A DNA stretch of 64,000 nt from JAABRU01 sp964505535 (GCA_964505535.1 CAZDIU010000003.1:3090-67089), one strand, 5' to 3'; numbered from the stretch's first letter, positions 51,101 through 59,491 are shown. Notes: a model not told the origin generated them from the sequence alone. Made by a program: numbers and translations.

Positions 51101-51791
51101 TGGTTTCTCTGGCAGGAAGAATCACGGCCTCTGACACATTTTCCAGACTGCGCTGACTGGATGCGGAAAAAAAACGCAGGGATTCCACCATGTCTCCAAA
51201 CAGTTCAATGCGCATGGGTTCGGAATACAAAGGGGAAAACACATCCACAATGGATCCCCGCACACTGAAATCCCCGGGTTCTTCCACAATGGCTGTGCGG
51301 ACATATCCGCCCGCAGTCAGTTTCCGGATCAGATGATCCCGGTCTGTCTCCTCATCCACCATCAGAAGTTCCGCATAGGCATTCAGGGCGTTCCGGGGGA
51401 TGAGTTTCTGCCGGAGAGCACTGACAGTGGTGACAATCAGGGGCGGAATTTCCCCCACTGCCAGACGGTACAGCAGCCGAAGCCGCTCAGCCGCTGTTTT
51501 TCCCGGATACGGAATGAACCGGAAAGGGGAAACCGGGCTGGGGGGAAAGAAATGAACAGGAATGCGGGTTTTTTGCAGGAAAAAGCTGAGATCCTCCATG
51601 CAGCGTTCCGCGTGTTTCCAGGACGGCAGCACAAGGGTGACCGGTTTTTTCAGAGAGATGCACAGGCGTGAGAGCAGATACGCCTGATGTGCACCGTAAA
51701 CGCCGGTGCATTCCAGAGGCCCGGTTCTGCCCGAAATTTTTTCAATCAGGGCATTGACTGAATTTTTTTCTTGATTTTGGGAGATAAACAT
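48180..51791 (-). CDS. mfd: Transcription-repair coupling factor Mfd
   Basis: 1203 residues from the ATG at 51791; the frame is open up to 51995, but that stretch is antisense to tRNA-Thr. An alternative ATG at 51821 abuts the tRNA. The UvrB-like N domain is followed by the RNA-polymerase-interacting CarD-like domain (ISDLVVHSEHGIGRYEGLSKL in part), RecG-like helicase motifs (ICGDVGYGKTEVALRA, DEEQRFGVRHKEKLK, TATPIPRTLH, GRVGRAGEQAYAYL) and the TRCF domain near the C terminus. It displaces stalled RNA polymerase and recruits UvrA. It is the first gene of the minus-strand run mfd-PPIase lipoprotein-surA-recO. Confidence 0.96.
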   Translation of the reverse strand: MFISQNQEKNSVNALIEKISGRTGPLECTGVYGAHQAYLLSRLCISLKKPVTLVLPSWKHAERCMEDLSFFLQKTRIPVHFFPPSPVSPFRFIPYPGKTAAERLRLLYRLAVGEIPPLIVTTVSALRQKLIPRNALNAYAELLMVDEETDRDHLIRKLTAGGYVRTAIVEEPGDFSVRGSIVDVFSPLYSEPMRIELFGDMVESLRFFSASSQRSLENVSEAVILPARETILWPEETDVFLNRVRKHGSLLDIPLKSLKKVVERIKEEGIFPGMENLISLLCPEPATFFDYLPENSLIVLSEPDSLEKAMTEEDTETQENWLRARSEGQFCLLPEQICLGQPETKKLLWRNRPLILKDLKISSVAQSETDSHPVFDFSVENNLRMREELKEHRDEDFPLKPLSDWITQKQTADYALFLVCGTRSAAERLTSLLSPYGISCKPADGFPESPEKGRACICLGSLSSGFVWPSEALALITESEIFGPNRSRRKTSARRVRTELLTFEDLNISDLVVHSEHGIGRYEGLSKLKLNGSEGDFLRILYRDDDRLYLPVDRMGMVQKYMGVDGITPILDKMGGASWGRVREKVKKSVEKIAGDLLKIYAERSVNQGTAFDISQYDFQGFEAGFPYEETPDQRKAIEDVLSDMARSEPMDRLICGDVGYGKTEVALRASFVAVNNFRQVAVLVPTTVLAEQHFETFSNRYEEFPVNIACLSRFRSPKEQKEILERLKDGKIDIVIGTHRLLQKDVAFKSLGLIILDEEQRFGVRHKEKLKAMKATVDVLTLTATPIPRTLHLSLMGIRDISVISTPPEDRHAIITCVSEYDDSIIAEAVRRELERRGQIFFVHNHLESIGKTAAHLRELVPEVRADIAHGQMNEEELERVMLRFTNRETDMLVCTSIIESGLDVPSANTIIINRADCFGLSQMYQLRGRVGRAGEQAYAYLFIPRESTLSKDARKRLKVLMEHNDLGAGFQIAMSDLQIRGGGTILGASQSGHIAAVGYDMFLKLMEEAVASIKGETVTGDLEPEINIPFSAYIPEEYMPDTDQRLTAYRRLSKMDSLKEISDFKAEMEDRFGPLPEEGVNLLLKIMLRVLAVKAGVKRLDLFTKIIQQPAPVPAKKGWKSAPAKPAPEPVPVAETLLSLHFSEQHQKNPWGIADMIVSQKQGVEFTPDHVLKARLAGTGAGALLSQAKNILKEITRHVNV

Positions 51792-51821
51792 AGTAAAAGA
51801 ATCTTCTTGATTTTCTGTCAT

Positions 51822-51894
51822 GCCGACGTAGCTCAGCTGGCAGAGCAGCTGATTCGTAATCAGCAGGTCATCGGTTCGATTCCGATCGTCGGCT
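51822..51894 (+). tRNA. tRNA-Thr (anticodon CGU)
   Basis: GCCGACG acceptor arm pairs with CGTCGGC; the D arm is GCTCAGCTGGCAGAGC; the anticodon stem is GCTGA/TCAGC with loop TTCGTAA, giving CGT at the anticodon; the T arm is TCGGTTCGATTCCGA. CCA is not encoded (T discriminator then TCA). The divergent mfd start lies only 30 bases away, so the tRNA promoter must sit inside mfd. A strong terminator follows at 51921. Confidence 0.95.
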
Positions 51895-51920
51895 TCAGTG
51901 AATAATGTCAAGGCAAATAT

Positions 51921-51957
51921 AAAGGATTTTCCCTTTTGGGAAAATCCTTTTTGTTTT
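51921..51957 (+). terminator. Rho-independent terminator of tRNA-Thr
   Basis: AAAGGATTTTCCC, loop TTTT, GGGAAAATCC, then TTTTTGTTTTG. A perfect stem of about 13 pairs, 27 bases after the tRNA. Confidence 0.88.
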
Positions 51958-51984
51958 GTTATGCCCATTCCGGCCCCAGTCCCG

Positions 51985-52120
51985 CACAAAGGCATTGCCG
52001 TCAGGTTGCGACCATCCGGGAGTGCAAACTGAAAGTTTGGCTCTGTTTTTATGAATAATTTCAGTTTTCCGAACTTTCAGTTCGGACTCCGCTGTGCTTA
52101 AACTCACGTCAATGCGCACA
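51985..52120. repeat. Degenerate copy of the CTTTCAGTT palindromic family
   Basis: GCACAAAGGCATTGCCGTC near 51987 faces CACGTCAATGCGCACAAGG near 52104, with AACTGAAAGTTTGG and CGAACTTTCAGTTCGG inverted in the centre. Same words as in the elements at 16045-16145 and 24736-24945. Confidence 0.5.
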
Positions 52121-52163
52121 AGGGCACTGCGGATTGCTGTTTTGCTGAAGGCCGATTTTGCTT

Positions 52164-52802
52164 TTAGCCTTGCCGTATGCACAGAAGCAGCCCCTTCCGC
52201 AGACTTGCAGACGCATCCGTACCAAGCATGACATTGCTGATGCCCCGCGTGGAACCCAGTTTCAGGGTTTCCTCACAAAGGGGATATTCCAGACCTTCCA
52301 GACTGATGCCCTCTGCCTCCTGGGACAGGGGAATCAGGGAAAGCGTATCCCCTTTCTGCCCTTTGATCCGGATTTTCTGTCCGCTCCGGATTGCCTGCAT
52401 TTCCAGATCCCCGTCCATCATGCGTATCCGGCAATTTGCTGTCTGCACTCTGCTCAGGATCATGACATTGGCAATCGTCATATCCCACCTGCCGCCCAAC
52501 GCCCCGAGAATGATGATTTCCTCTGCCCCTTTTTCCAAAGCCGCATCCAGAGCCAGCTCCAGATCGGTCTGATCCTTTTGTGCCGGATACTGCCGAATTT
52601 CTGTCCCCTGTTCCTGCAGAACCTTCACACAGGCCGGTGACAGGGAATCAAAATCCCCCACAGCCAGATCCGGAAAAATCCCTTTTTCCAGACAGTGCAG
52701 AGCGCCTCCGTCCGCAGCAATAATCATGTCACCGGGACATATTTCTTTTTCAGCATCCGTATCCGGATGGATTCTGCCATTTGCAAAAATAAATGCGCGC
52801 AT
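52164..52802 (-). CDS. thiN: Thiamine pyrophosphokinase
   Basis: 212 residues from the ATG at 52802 (AGGG six bases upstream); the longer frame to 52970 overlaps the MCP gene region. FIFANGRIH, then IIAADGGALHCLEKG (catalytic ADGG), LAVGDFDSLSP (conserved DFDS) and YPAQKDQTDLELALDAAL (KDxTD) are the TPK catalytic motifs. ILGALGGRWDMTIANV completes the active site. The C-terminal domain is the thiamine-binding beta sandwich (GDTLSLIPLS ... STRGISNVMLG). It makes TPP from thiamine. Gene order here does not suggest an operon with other thi genes. Confidence 0.93.
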   Translation of the reverse strand: MRAFIFANGRIHPDTDAEKEICPGDMIIAADGGALHCLEKGIFPDLAVGDFDSLSPACVKVLQEQGTEIRQYPAQKDQTDLELALDAALEKGAEEIIILGALGGRWDMTIANVMILSRVQTANCRIRMMDGDLEMQAIRSGQKIRIKGQKGDTLSLIPLSQEAEGISLEGLEYPLCEETLKLGSTRGISNVMLGTDASASLRKGLLLCIRQG

Positions 52803-52896
52803 TGTCATCCCTGCATTTTGGGCCGGTGGGAAAAATTTTTCGGAAATGCCGGACATCCTCTGCACTGTTTCAGGGTTTTGGGATTGCATTCCCGCC

Positions 52897-54354
52897 TCAT
52901 CTGTCTGAAATGCGGCACTGATTCCTGTCAGGGGAATACAGGGACTGTGCATCTTTCTGTCCGGAAACACCGCCTCCTATCATGTTTCCCAGAGTCTGCA
53001 TCAGTCCGTCCATGCACCCGGCCTGGTCATTCATGTGCCCGGCTGTGCCGGCCAGATCATGGCTGCTTTGTGAATTTTCCTGCAGTATTTTTTCCATTTC
53101 ATGCACAGCCGCTGCTGTCTGGGTGATTCCCCTGGCCTGCTCGTCCGAGCCTGCCGCGAGTTCCCGGATCAGTTCACCGGTTTTGTGGGCATCCTCTTTC
53201 ATACGGCCAAAAATTTCACTGATCTCAGTGACTCCTCCCGCTCCTTCTCCGATCTTCCGCACGGTTTCCTCTATGATAAGAGCCGTGTTTTTGGAAGCCT
53301 GGGATGAGCGCATGGCCAGATTCCGCACTTCCTGTGCCACCACGGCAAATCCTGCCCCGCTTTCTCCGGCGCGGGCTGCCTCCACTGCGGCATTGAGTGC
53401 CAGAAGATTGGTCTGAAATGCAATGTCGTCAATGGTGCTGATGATTTTCCGGGTTTGCTGACTGGCAGAGGATATGTCCTGCATCATTTCTGTCACACGG
53501 GTCACAGAACCGGCTGCCTCATTGATCCGGGTGACAGATTCCATGACAATTTTTTCTGCCGCAAGCGCGTTGTCTGCGTTTTTCCTTGTCATGCTGCTCA
53601 TTTCTTCCAAAGATGCGGCAGACTGCTCCAGAGCGGCTGCCTGTTCCGAAGCTGTTTTTGCAAGATTCCGGCTGCTTTCAGTGACAGATCCGGCTGCATG
53701 GGCCATGTCTCTGTAGGCATCTCTGAGTCCGCTGATAACGCCGCGGATGGGCCGGATAACAGAGCGCCTGATAAAGACTGCGCCCAGAAGACCGGCACCA
53801 ATTCCGGCCAGAGAAATGATCACCGCATTCCATACCGAGCGGTACTGCTCCTGAAGAATCAGTTCCTTCATTTCCGTGTGCAGAGTTTTTTCCTGCTGTT
53901 CCACAACAGACAGCATTCTGTCAAAAGCAGCCTGCCCCTCGCTGTATATGCGTTTGTAGGCTTCACGGGTCTGAAATTTTTCATAGTGCAGCGCAATGAT
54001 TTCCCGGTAAATTTGCGCTGTTTCAGCAAACATTCCATTGAGATCTTCAACTTGGGAATGTTTTTTCAGCGATTCTGCCATCTCCTCTGTGTGAATTCCG
54101 ATGTTTTTTCTGATCTGTTCCATTTCCTCAGGGTTGACCGCACCCAGAAAACGGAACACCTCCAGATGGAGTTCATACATCCCGTGCATCAGTTCATCCG
54201 CCTGTTCTGCAATATACTGAAGACGGTGATGGTTCTGGTTCATATGACGCACATTCCGGATGCCCAGTATCCCCTGAACTGCAAGGAGAAGAATCATGAC
54301 AAGCAGAACAGCCTGGAGTTTTCCCTCTGTTTTCAGTCCTTTTGCAAATTTCAT
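52897..54354 (-). CDS. Methyl-accepting chemotaxis protein (four-helix-bundle sensor)
   Basis: 485 residues. TM1 (LQAVLLVMILLLAVQGILGI) and TM2 (VIISLAGIGAGLLGAVFI) flank a periplasmic helical sensor of about 140 residues resembling the 4HB_MCP type. The cytoplasmic part has the tip IDDIAFQTNLLALNAAVEAA and EVRNLAMRSSQASKNT, with Glu/Gln methylation regions around it. The upstream gene, 23 bases away, encodes a periplasmic substrate-binding protein, so this receptor probably reads that protein's ligand. The other receptor in this window, at 8986-11616, has a different sensor. Confidence 0.9.
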   Translation of the reverse strand: MKFAKGLKTEGKLQAVLLVMILLLAVQGILGIRNVRHMNQNHHRLQYIAEQADELMHGMYELHLEVFRFLGAVNPEEMEQIRKNIGIHTEEMAESLKKHSQVEDLNGMFAETAQIYREIIALHYEKFQTREAYKRIYSEGQAAFDRMLSVVEQQEKTLHTEMKELILQEQYRSVWNAVIISLAGIGAGLLGAVFIRRSVIRPIRGVISGLRDAYRDMAHAAGSVTESSRNLAKTASEQAAALEQSAASLEEMSSMTRKNADNALAAEKIVMESVTRINEAAGSVTRVTEMMQDISSASQQTRKIISTIDDIAFQTNLLALNAAVEAARAGESGAGFAVVAQEVRNLAMRSSQASKNTALIIEETVRKIGEGAGGVTEISEIFGRMKEDAHKTGELIRELAAGSDEQARGITQTAAAVHEMEKILQENSQSSHDLAGTAGHMNDQAGCMDGLMQTLGNMIGGGVSGQKDAQSLYSPDRNQCRISDR

Positions 54355-54377
54355 CTCTTTTCCCTGTCACCTGTGTT

Positions 54378-55355
54378 TTATTTTTCTTTTTCCAAAGCTT
54401 CCATCACTGCCCTGCTGTCAAAAATATCCTGCACGGAGAAATCTTTTTTCAGTTCGTTCTTTTCCCTCAGCATGATTTTGAATTCCTCCAGATAACCATC
54501 CATTCCGCCCTTATCCTGATTCTGCTTTTGCAGCATGTCTGCACCATGCACACGCACTCCTTCCACCATTGCCCTGAGTTCCGCATCAGAATATGCGGAC
54601 TTGAAGGTCCGCTGGTTGAGCATCTGTCTGTATTCTTCCCAGTTGGCCGAATCATGGAGCCATGCAACAGCTTTGATCCATCCCCTGAAAATGTTCACGA
54701 CATCCTGTTTCGGAATATTTTTCAGCACATCTGATCTTGCTCCGAAACTGTCCCGGATGCAGCCCGGATAAGTGGCACTGGTGGCAGCAACAATCCCGTT
54801 TCCCTCTTTTACTGCGCGCAGGGCATACTGATCAAAGCATACGATCGCTGGAAACCGACCGGATATAAAATTGCCCGGCAGTTCCTCCGCATCCATCTCC
54901 ACAAAACTTACATCTGAAAGACGAAGACCGTTTTCGCGGAAATATTTGTACACCAGGGGAATGGCCGCATCACTGAACACACCCACAGTTTTTCCTTTCA
55001 GGGACTGCGGAGGCATATCCTTTTTCATGATAAACCGGTCGCCCCCAAAAGACCAGTCAATTTCGGCAAGAATGGTGACAGGGATATCTTCCATATGCAG
55101 CCGTACCCATACACCCGTGACCTCAATGGCAAACTCGATCCGCTTATATACCAGCGCGTTTTTCATATCTGTGTTGCTTTCATAACTGATGATTTCCACA
55201 TCCGTGCCCAGTTCCTTCCAGAATCCTTTGGCAGCAGCCACATCAGCAGGTGAAAATCCTGCCCAGGGAACAACACCCAGACGTAAAGGCGCGGAATATG
55301 CCGCAGAGGAAGCAAACAGCGCAAAAACACAAAGACCCATAATCATTTTTTTCAT
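54378..55355 (-). CDS. NMT1/SsuA-type periplasmic binding protein, no ABC partner
   Basis: 325 residues from the ATG at 55355, which puts the signal peptide MKKMIMGLCVFALFASSAAYS at the N terminus. LRLGVVPWAGFSPADVAAAKG and VEIISYESNTDMKNALVYKR (in part) are the NMT1/SBP_bac_3-like lobe 1, and VYKYFRENGLRLSDVSFVEM lobe 2. It resembles binding proteins for nitrate, taurine or thiamine precursors. No permease or ATPase is adjacent. It precedes the MCP gene by 23 bases on the same strand. The most likely use is chemotactic sensing. Ligand unknown. Confidence 0.85.
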   Translation of the reverse strand: MKKMIMGLCVFALFASSAAYSAPLRLGVVPWAGFSPADVAAAKGFWKELGTDVEIISYESNTDMKNALVYKRIEFAIEVTGVWVRLHMEDIPVTILAEIDWSFGGDRFIMKKDMPPQSLKGKTVGVFSDAAIPLVYKYFRENGLRLSDVSFVEMDAEELPGNFISGRFPAIVCFDQYALRAVKEGNGIVAATSATYPGCIRDSFGARSDVLKNIPKQDVVNIFRGWIKAVAWLHDSANWEEYRQMLNQRTFKSAYSDAELRAMVEGVRVHGADMLQKQNQDKGGMDGYLEEFKIMLREKNELKKDFSVQDIFDSRAVMEALEKEK

Positions 55356-55545
55356 TTCTGTTTCCTTTCTTTTCTGGCTGATGAATTTTTGATAAATTTT
55401 CAAATTTTTTTAAGGAGTTGAGTGAAATGCAAAAAGCACCTGCAAAAAACCATAACAAAATTCCCATGATTTTTCAAAGTATAAAACACAGCCCCCAAAA
55501 TATTTCGGATTTTCAGTTGTCGCTGCGCGGAAAATGCGGTAATGT

Positions 55546-55610
55546 GTCAGTTATCAGTTATCAGTTATCAGTGTTCAGGGTTCAGGGGGCAGGGTTCAGG
55601 GGGCCAAATC
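55546..55610. repeat. TTATCAG heptamer and TTCAGG tandem repeats
   Basis: CAGTTATCAGTTATCAGTTATCAG then GTTCAGGGTTCAGG, quoted in pieces of the repeat. The tract is a multiple of three and stays open in the rfbB frame. A related TTCAG hairpin is at 6168-6258. Confidence 0.65.
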
Positions 55611-55630
55611 AGATGATATGTGAGGAATAC

Positions 55631-56683
55631 ATGAAAAATATGCTGGTGACAGGCGGATGCGGGTTTATCGGTGCAAATTTTGTCCGGTATCTGCTTTCCG
55701 GGGAGAATTTTGGCGGAAGGGTGATCAATGCGGACAAACTGACCTATGCGGGAAATCCGGAGAGTCTGAGCGGTATCAAAGAGACATTTCCGGATCGCTA
55801 TCATTTTGTCCGGGCCGATATCTGTGATTCTGCGGCTGTGGAAAGAATCATTGGGGAATACGAAATTGACTGCATCTGCCATTTTGCCGCAGAATCCCAT
55901 GTGGATCGATCCATTGCAGGACCTGATGCCTTTGTTCAGACCAATATTGCGGGAACCTTCCGGCTTCTGGAACTGTGCAGAAAGCACAAAGATCAAATCC
56001 GGCTTTTCCATCATGTGAGCACAGACGAGGTTTTCGGAAGTCTGGGCAAAGAGGGATATTTTACCGAAACCACTCCGTATGATCCCAGCAGTCCCTATTC
56101 CGCGTCCAAAGCCGCCTCGGATCATCTGGTGCGCGCCTGGCACAAAACCTATGGCATTCCGGTAACAGTCTCCAACTGCTCCAACAATTACGGGCCCTAC
56201 CAGTTCCCGGAAAAACTCATTCCTCTTATGATACTTAACGCACTGGAGGAAAAACCTCTGCCGGTTTACGGTCAGGGCTTGAATGTGCGGGACTGGCTGT
56301 ATGTGGCGGATCACTGCCGCGCAATCCTGACCATCATGCGGAAGGGAAAAAAGGGGGAAACCTACAATGTGGGCGGACGGTGCGAAAAGCAGAACATTGA
56401 GGTGGTGAAAACCATCTGCGATATTGTGGATGAAATAAGCCCCCTGCCGGGCCGCAGAACCAGGAGGGAGCTGATCACCTTTGTGAAAGACCGTCCCGGA
56501 CATGATCTGCGCTATGCCATTGACTGCACCAAACTGGAGCGGGAACTGGGATGGAAACCGGCAGAATCCTTTGAAACCGGCATACGCAAAACCGTAACAT
56601 GGTTTCTGGAAAACCGGGAATGGGCGAACCGGGTGCGATCCGGAGAATATCTTTCCTGGATGCGGCAGCATTATTCAATGTAA
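55631..56683 (+). CDS. rfbB: dTDP-glucose 4,6-dehydratase
   Basis: SDR enzyme, 350 residues from the ATG at 55631, which begins the canonical MKNMLVTGGCGFIGANFVR. The frame is open back to 55418 through repeat sequence, with a good AAGGAG before an ATG at 55427; that extension is not conserved. TGGCGFIG is the NAD site, VDRSIAGPDAF and HVSTDEVFGSLG hold Asp/Glu of the dehydratase, and YSASKAASDHLVRAW is the YxxxK catalytic pair. It makes dTDP-4-keto-6-deoxyglucose for O-antigen sugars. A terminator follows at 56709-56757. Confidence 0.95.
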   Translation: MKNMLVTGGCGFIGANFVRYLLSGENFGGRVINADKLTYAGNPESLSGIKETFPDRYHFVRADICDSAAVERIIGEYEIDCICHFAAESHVDRSIAGPDAFVQTNIAGTFRLLELCRKHKDQIRLFHHVSTDEVFGSLGKEGYFTETTPYDPSSPYSASKAASDHLVRAWHKTYGIPVTVSNCSNNYGPYQFPEKLIPLMILNALEEKPLPVYGQGLNVRDWLYVADHCRAILTIMRKGKKGETYNVGGRCEKQNIEVVKTICDIVDEISPLPGRRTRRELITFVKDRPGHDLRYAIDCTKLERELGWKPAESFETGIRKTVTWFLENREWANRVRSGEYLSWMRQHYSM

Positions 56684-56708
56684 CATACGAGCAATTCAGA
56701 TTTTGGAT

Positions 56709-56757
56709 GATCCTTTCCTTTGTCCCTTTCTTCGGAGAGGGCAAAGGAAAGGATTTT
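56709..56757 (+). terminator. Rho-independent terminator after rfbB
   Basis: GATCCTTTCCTTTGTCCC, loop, GGGCAAAGGAAAGG then ATTTTTTC. The stem is about 16 pairs with a mismatch. Confidence 0.78.
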
Positions 56758-56784
56758 TTCAGCAGTCATCATAAATAAATTGCC

Positions 56785-59244
56785 ATGAAACCAGATGCCA
56801 GTCTTCACAGAACACTGTTTTTCAGTCTGCTGATCACGGCCTTTCTGTCCATCGGGGGGCTGGGATTTCTCTGGATGTTCCGGGAGTATCAGGAATACAT
56901 GGAAGAATGCCGGATACTGAAAGAGAATTATGTGAACACCCGAAAAGAACAGATCAGAAATGAGGTCGAACAGGTTGCAGGTTATATTCATCACATGCGG
57001 AGCACGACAGAGGAAAAACTGAAGCAGGATATCCGCATTCGGGTTGATGAGGCCGCTGCTCTTGCGGAACATCTGTATAAAACATACCGGGAAAGCAAAA
57101 CTCCGCAGGAAATCGGAGAGATCATAAAAGAAGCCCTGCGTCCCATCCGCTTCAATCAGGGAAGAGGCTATTATTTTGTGTATGATATGGAGGGCAAGGG
57201 TATTCTTGCTCCCCTTTCCCCTGATCTGGAAGGAAAAAACCTGTGGAATTTGCAGGACAGCAAAGGGCTTTATACCATCCGCAGATTCATTCAGCTTATC
57301 CGGGAGCAGGGAGAGGGATATCTGACATGGCACTGGTACAAGCCCGGAGAGACGGATCATATGTCTGAAAAAACCGGTTTTGCCAAATATTTTGAACCGC
57401 TGGACTGGTGGATCGGCACAGGTGACTATACAGAGGATGTGGAAAAAGACATTCAGAAAGAAGTGCTGGCCTGGATCAGACAAATCCGGTTCGGAGAGGA
57501 CGGATATGTTTTTGTCTATACCTTTGATGCCATTACCCTTGCCCATTACAAACCCGAAAATATCGGCCTGAACCAGTGGGATTTCACTGACAGCGGGGAA
57601 ACAAAGGTTTTGCAGGAACTTATCCGCATCTCACAGCAGGAAAATGGCGGATATCTGGAATATGTGGGAACCATCCGGCCCAGCACCGGAGAGCCTGCCT
57701 CCAAAATCACTTTTGCAAAGTCGGTTCCGGACTGGAAATGGATGGTCGGAACCGGTGTGTATGTGGATGAGATAGAACATATTCTGGCAGAAAAACAGGC
57801 TGCAATGTCTGAAGAAATCCGGAGGCATTTTTTCTTTTCCCTGCTGATACTGATCTGTGTGCTCCTGCCTGTCTGTTTTATTTCCAAATATATTTCAAAA
57901 AAAGTCCGGAAGAATTTTGAAATTTTTTCCGCATTTTTCAGCAGATCCGCAACTGAATGCATTCCCATCAGGGATGAGGAACTTTTTTTTTCGGAATTCA
58001 CGCGGCTGGCCGGTTCGGCCAACCGGATGATTGAGGAGCGGAACAGGTCTGAAGCGGCTCTGAAAAAAATGGAGGAGGATCTGCAGCGATCCAGAAAAAT
58101 GGAAGCCCTGGGGCGTCTGGCAGGAGGAGTGGCTCATGATCTCAACAATGTCCTGTCCGGAACCGTCAGTTATCCTGATCTCCTTCTCATGGAACTTCCG
58201 GAAGACAGCCCCATGCGGAAACAACTGCTGACCATCAAAAAATCCGGCCAGAAGGCCGCAGCCATTGTGCAGGATCTGCTGTCGCTGGCCCGCGGCGGAA
58301 TCCACCATCAGGAGGTGCTGAATCTGAACCGGATCGCAGAGGATTATCTGGAATCTCCGGAACACCGGAACCTTCTCGACCATCATCCCTGTATCCGTGT
58401 GATCTCCCGGCTGGCTCCGGATCTGCTCAACATTCGCGGATCATATGCCCATCTGAAAAAGGCCGTGATGAATCTGGTTTCCAACGCAGCCCAATCCCAT
58501 CGGGAGGGAGGAAGCATCACCATTTCAACGGAAAACCGCTATGTTGACCGGCCTCTGCAGGGATATGACACCATCCGGGAAGGGGATTATGCCGTACTTC
58601 GGGTCGAGGATCAGGGGCCGGGCATGTCTTCCGAAGACATGGCCCAGATATTTGAGCCTTTTTACACCAAGAAAGTCATGGGACGCAGCGGAACAGGACT
58701 GGGCATGGCTGCAGTCTGGGGAACTGTTCATGATCACGGAGGATATATTCACATGGAAAATCTGAAAGAAAAAGGCACTGCATTTGAACTTTATTTTTAT
58801 GTGACCAGAGAGGAACCTCCGGATTTGACAAAGGTTCCGGTGTCCATTGCCTCTTACTGCGGAACAGGAGAGCAGATTCTGGTGGTGGATGACATGGAAG
58901 ACCAGCGGGAAATTGCCCAACTGATGCTGGAAAAACTTGGATACCGGGTGCACACGGCAGCCGGGGGAGAGGAAGCCCTGGACTGGCTGAAAGAAAACAG
59001 AGCTGCTCTGGTGGTACTGGATATGATTATGGATCCGGGGATTGACGGACTGGAAACCTATAAACGGATGCTCCAAATCTGTCCGGAACAGAAAGCCGTC
59101 ATCTCCAGCGGTTTTGCTGAAACCGACCGTGTAAAGACTGCCAAAGAACTGGGGGCCGGACGGTATCTGAGAAAGCCCTATACCCTGGAAAGCCTGGGAA
59201 AAGCTGTAAAAGAGGAACTGGGGGGACTGGGGATTGGGGATTAG
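56785..59244 (+). CDS. Hybrid sensor histidine kinase with double-Cache input and receiver
   Basis: 819 residues. TM1 lies near 12-33 and TM2 near 350-368. Between them are two Cache-like units (RGYYFVYDMEGKGILAP and DGYVFVYTFDAITLAHY, each followed by W(W/K)..GTG(D/V)Y). The HisKA motif is LAGGVAHDLNNVLSG with the phospho-His. The HATPase domain has NLVSNAAQSH, VEDQGPGMS and GTGLGMAAVWG. A C-terminal receiver domain starts ILVVDDMEDQREIAQ, with phospho-Asp in VVLDMIMDPG. No output domain. It would sense small molecules in the periplasm. The 3' end runs into a G-rich repeat that provides its stop codon. No clear ribosome site was seen. Confidence 0.9.
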   Translation: MKPDASLHRTLFFSLLITAFLSIGGLGFLWMFREYQEYMEECRILKENYVNTRKEQIRNEVEQVAGYIHHMRSTTEEKLKQDIRIRVDEAAALAEHLYKTYRESKTPQEIGEIIKEALRPIRFNQGRGYYFVYDMEGKGILAPLSPDLEGKNLWNLQDSKGLYTIRRFIQLIREQGEGYLTWHWYKPGETDHMSEKTGFAKYFEPLDWWIGTGDYTEDVEKDIQKEVLAWIRQIRFGEDGYVFVYTFDAITLAHYKPENIGLNQWDFTDSGETKVLQELIRISQQENGGYLEYVGTIRPSTGEPASKITFAKSVPDWKWMVGTGVYVDEIEHILAEKQAAMSEEIRRHFFFSLLILICVLLPVCFISKYISKKVRKNFEIFSAFFSRSATECIPIRDEELFFSEFTRLAGSANRMIEERNRSEAALKKMEEDLQRSRKMEALGRLAGGVAHDLNNVLSGTVSYPDLLLMELPEDSPMRKQLLTIKKSGQKAAAIVQDLLSLARGGIHHQEVLNLNRIAEDYLESPEHRNLLDHHPCIRVISRLAPDLLNIRGSYAHLKKAVMNLVSNAAQSHREGGSITISTENRYVDRPLQGYDTIREGDYAVLRVEDQGPGMSSEDMAQIFEPFYTKKVMGRSGTGLGMAAVWGTVHDHGGYIHMENLKEKGTAFELYFYVTREEPPDLTKVPVSIASYCGTGEQILVVDDMEDQREIAQLMLEKLGYRVHTAAGGEEALDWLKENRAALVVLDMIMDPGIDGLETYKRMLQICPEQKAVISSGFAETDRVKTAKELGAGRYLRKPYTLESLGKAVKEELGGLGIGD

Positions 59245-59327
59245 GGACTGGGGATTGGGGACTGGGGGTTGGATGCAGAAACTGCTCCCCAATCCCTGCC
59301 CCCAATCCCCAAACCCTGCCCCCGAAA
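59220..59327. repeat. G-rich repeat and facing C-rich arm
   Basis: GGGGATTGGGGATTAGGGACTGG-type runs (59231-59275) face CCCCAATCCCTGCCCCC-type runs (59285-59325). The two arms could form one hairpin, or the G side a quadruplex. It overlaps the last codons and stop of the kinase gene. Confidence 0.65.
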
Positions 59328-59358
59328 GCTGACATTTTTAACAACATAAAAAAACATT

Positions 59359-59387
59359 TGACAAAATATCAGAACTGTACTAAATAG
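59359..59387 (+). promoter_or_regulatory. Candidate cooS promoter
   Basis: TTGACA at 59359-59364, 17 bases, TAAATA at 59382-59387. It lies about 105 bases before the cooS start, in a strongly AT-rich leader. A second TATAAT at 59406-59411 lacks a -35. No clear CooA-type palindrome was recognised. Confidence 0.45.
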
Positions 59388-59491
59388 TAATAATTACTGA
59401 TAGATTATAATTTATTCATTTTATTGATAAATTAAATTTAAGCCCGCAGGGGGTTGGGAAACACAAAATCTTTCCATGAAGGGAGAAAAAA

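Noticed and set aside
51822..51995. N-terminal extension of Mfd
   Set aside because: The extension is the antisense of tRNA-Thr and its terminator region.
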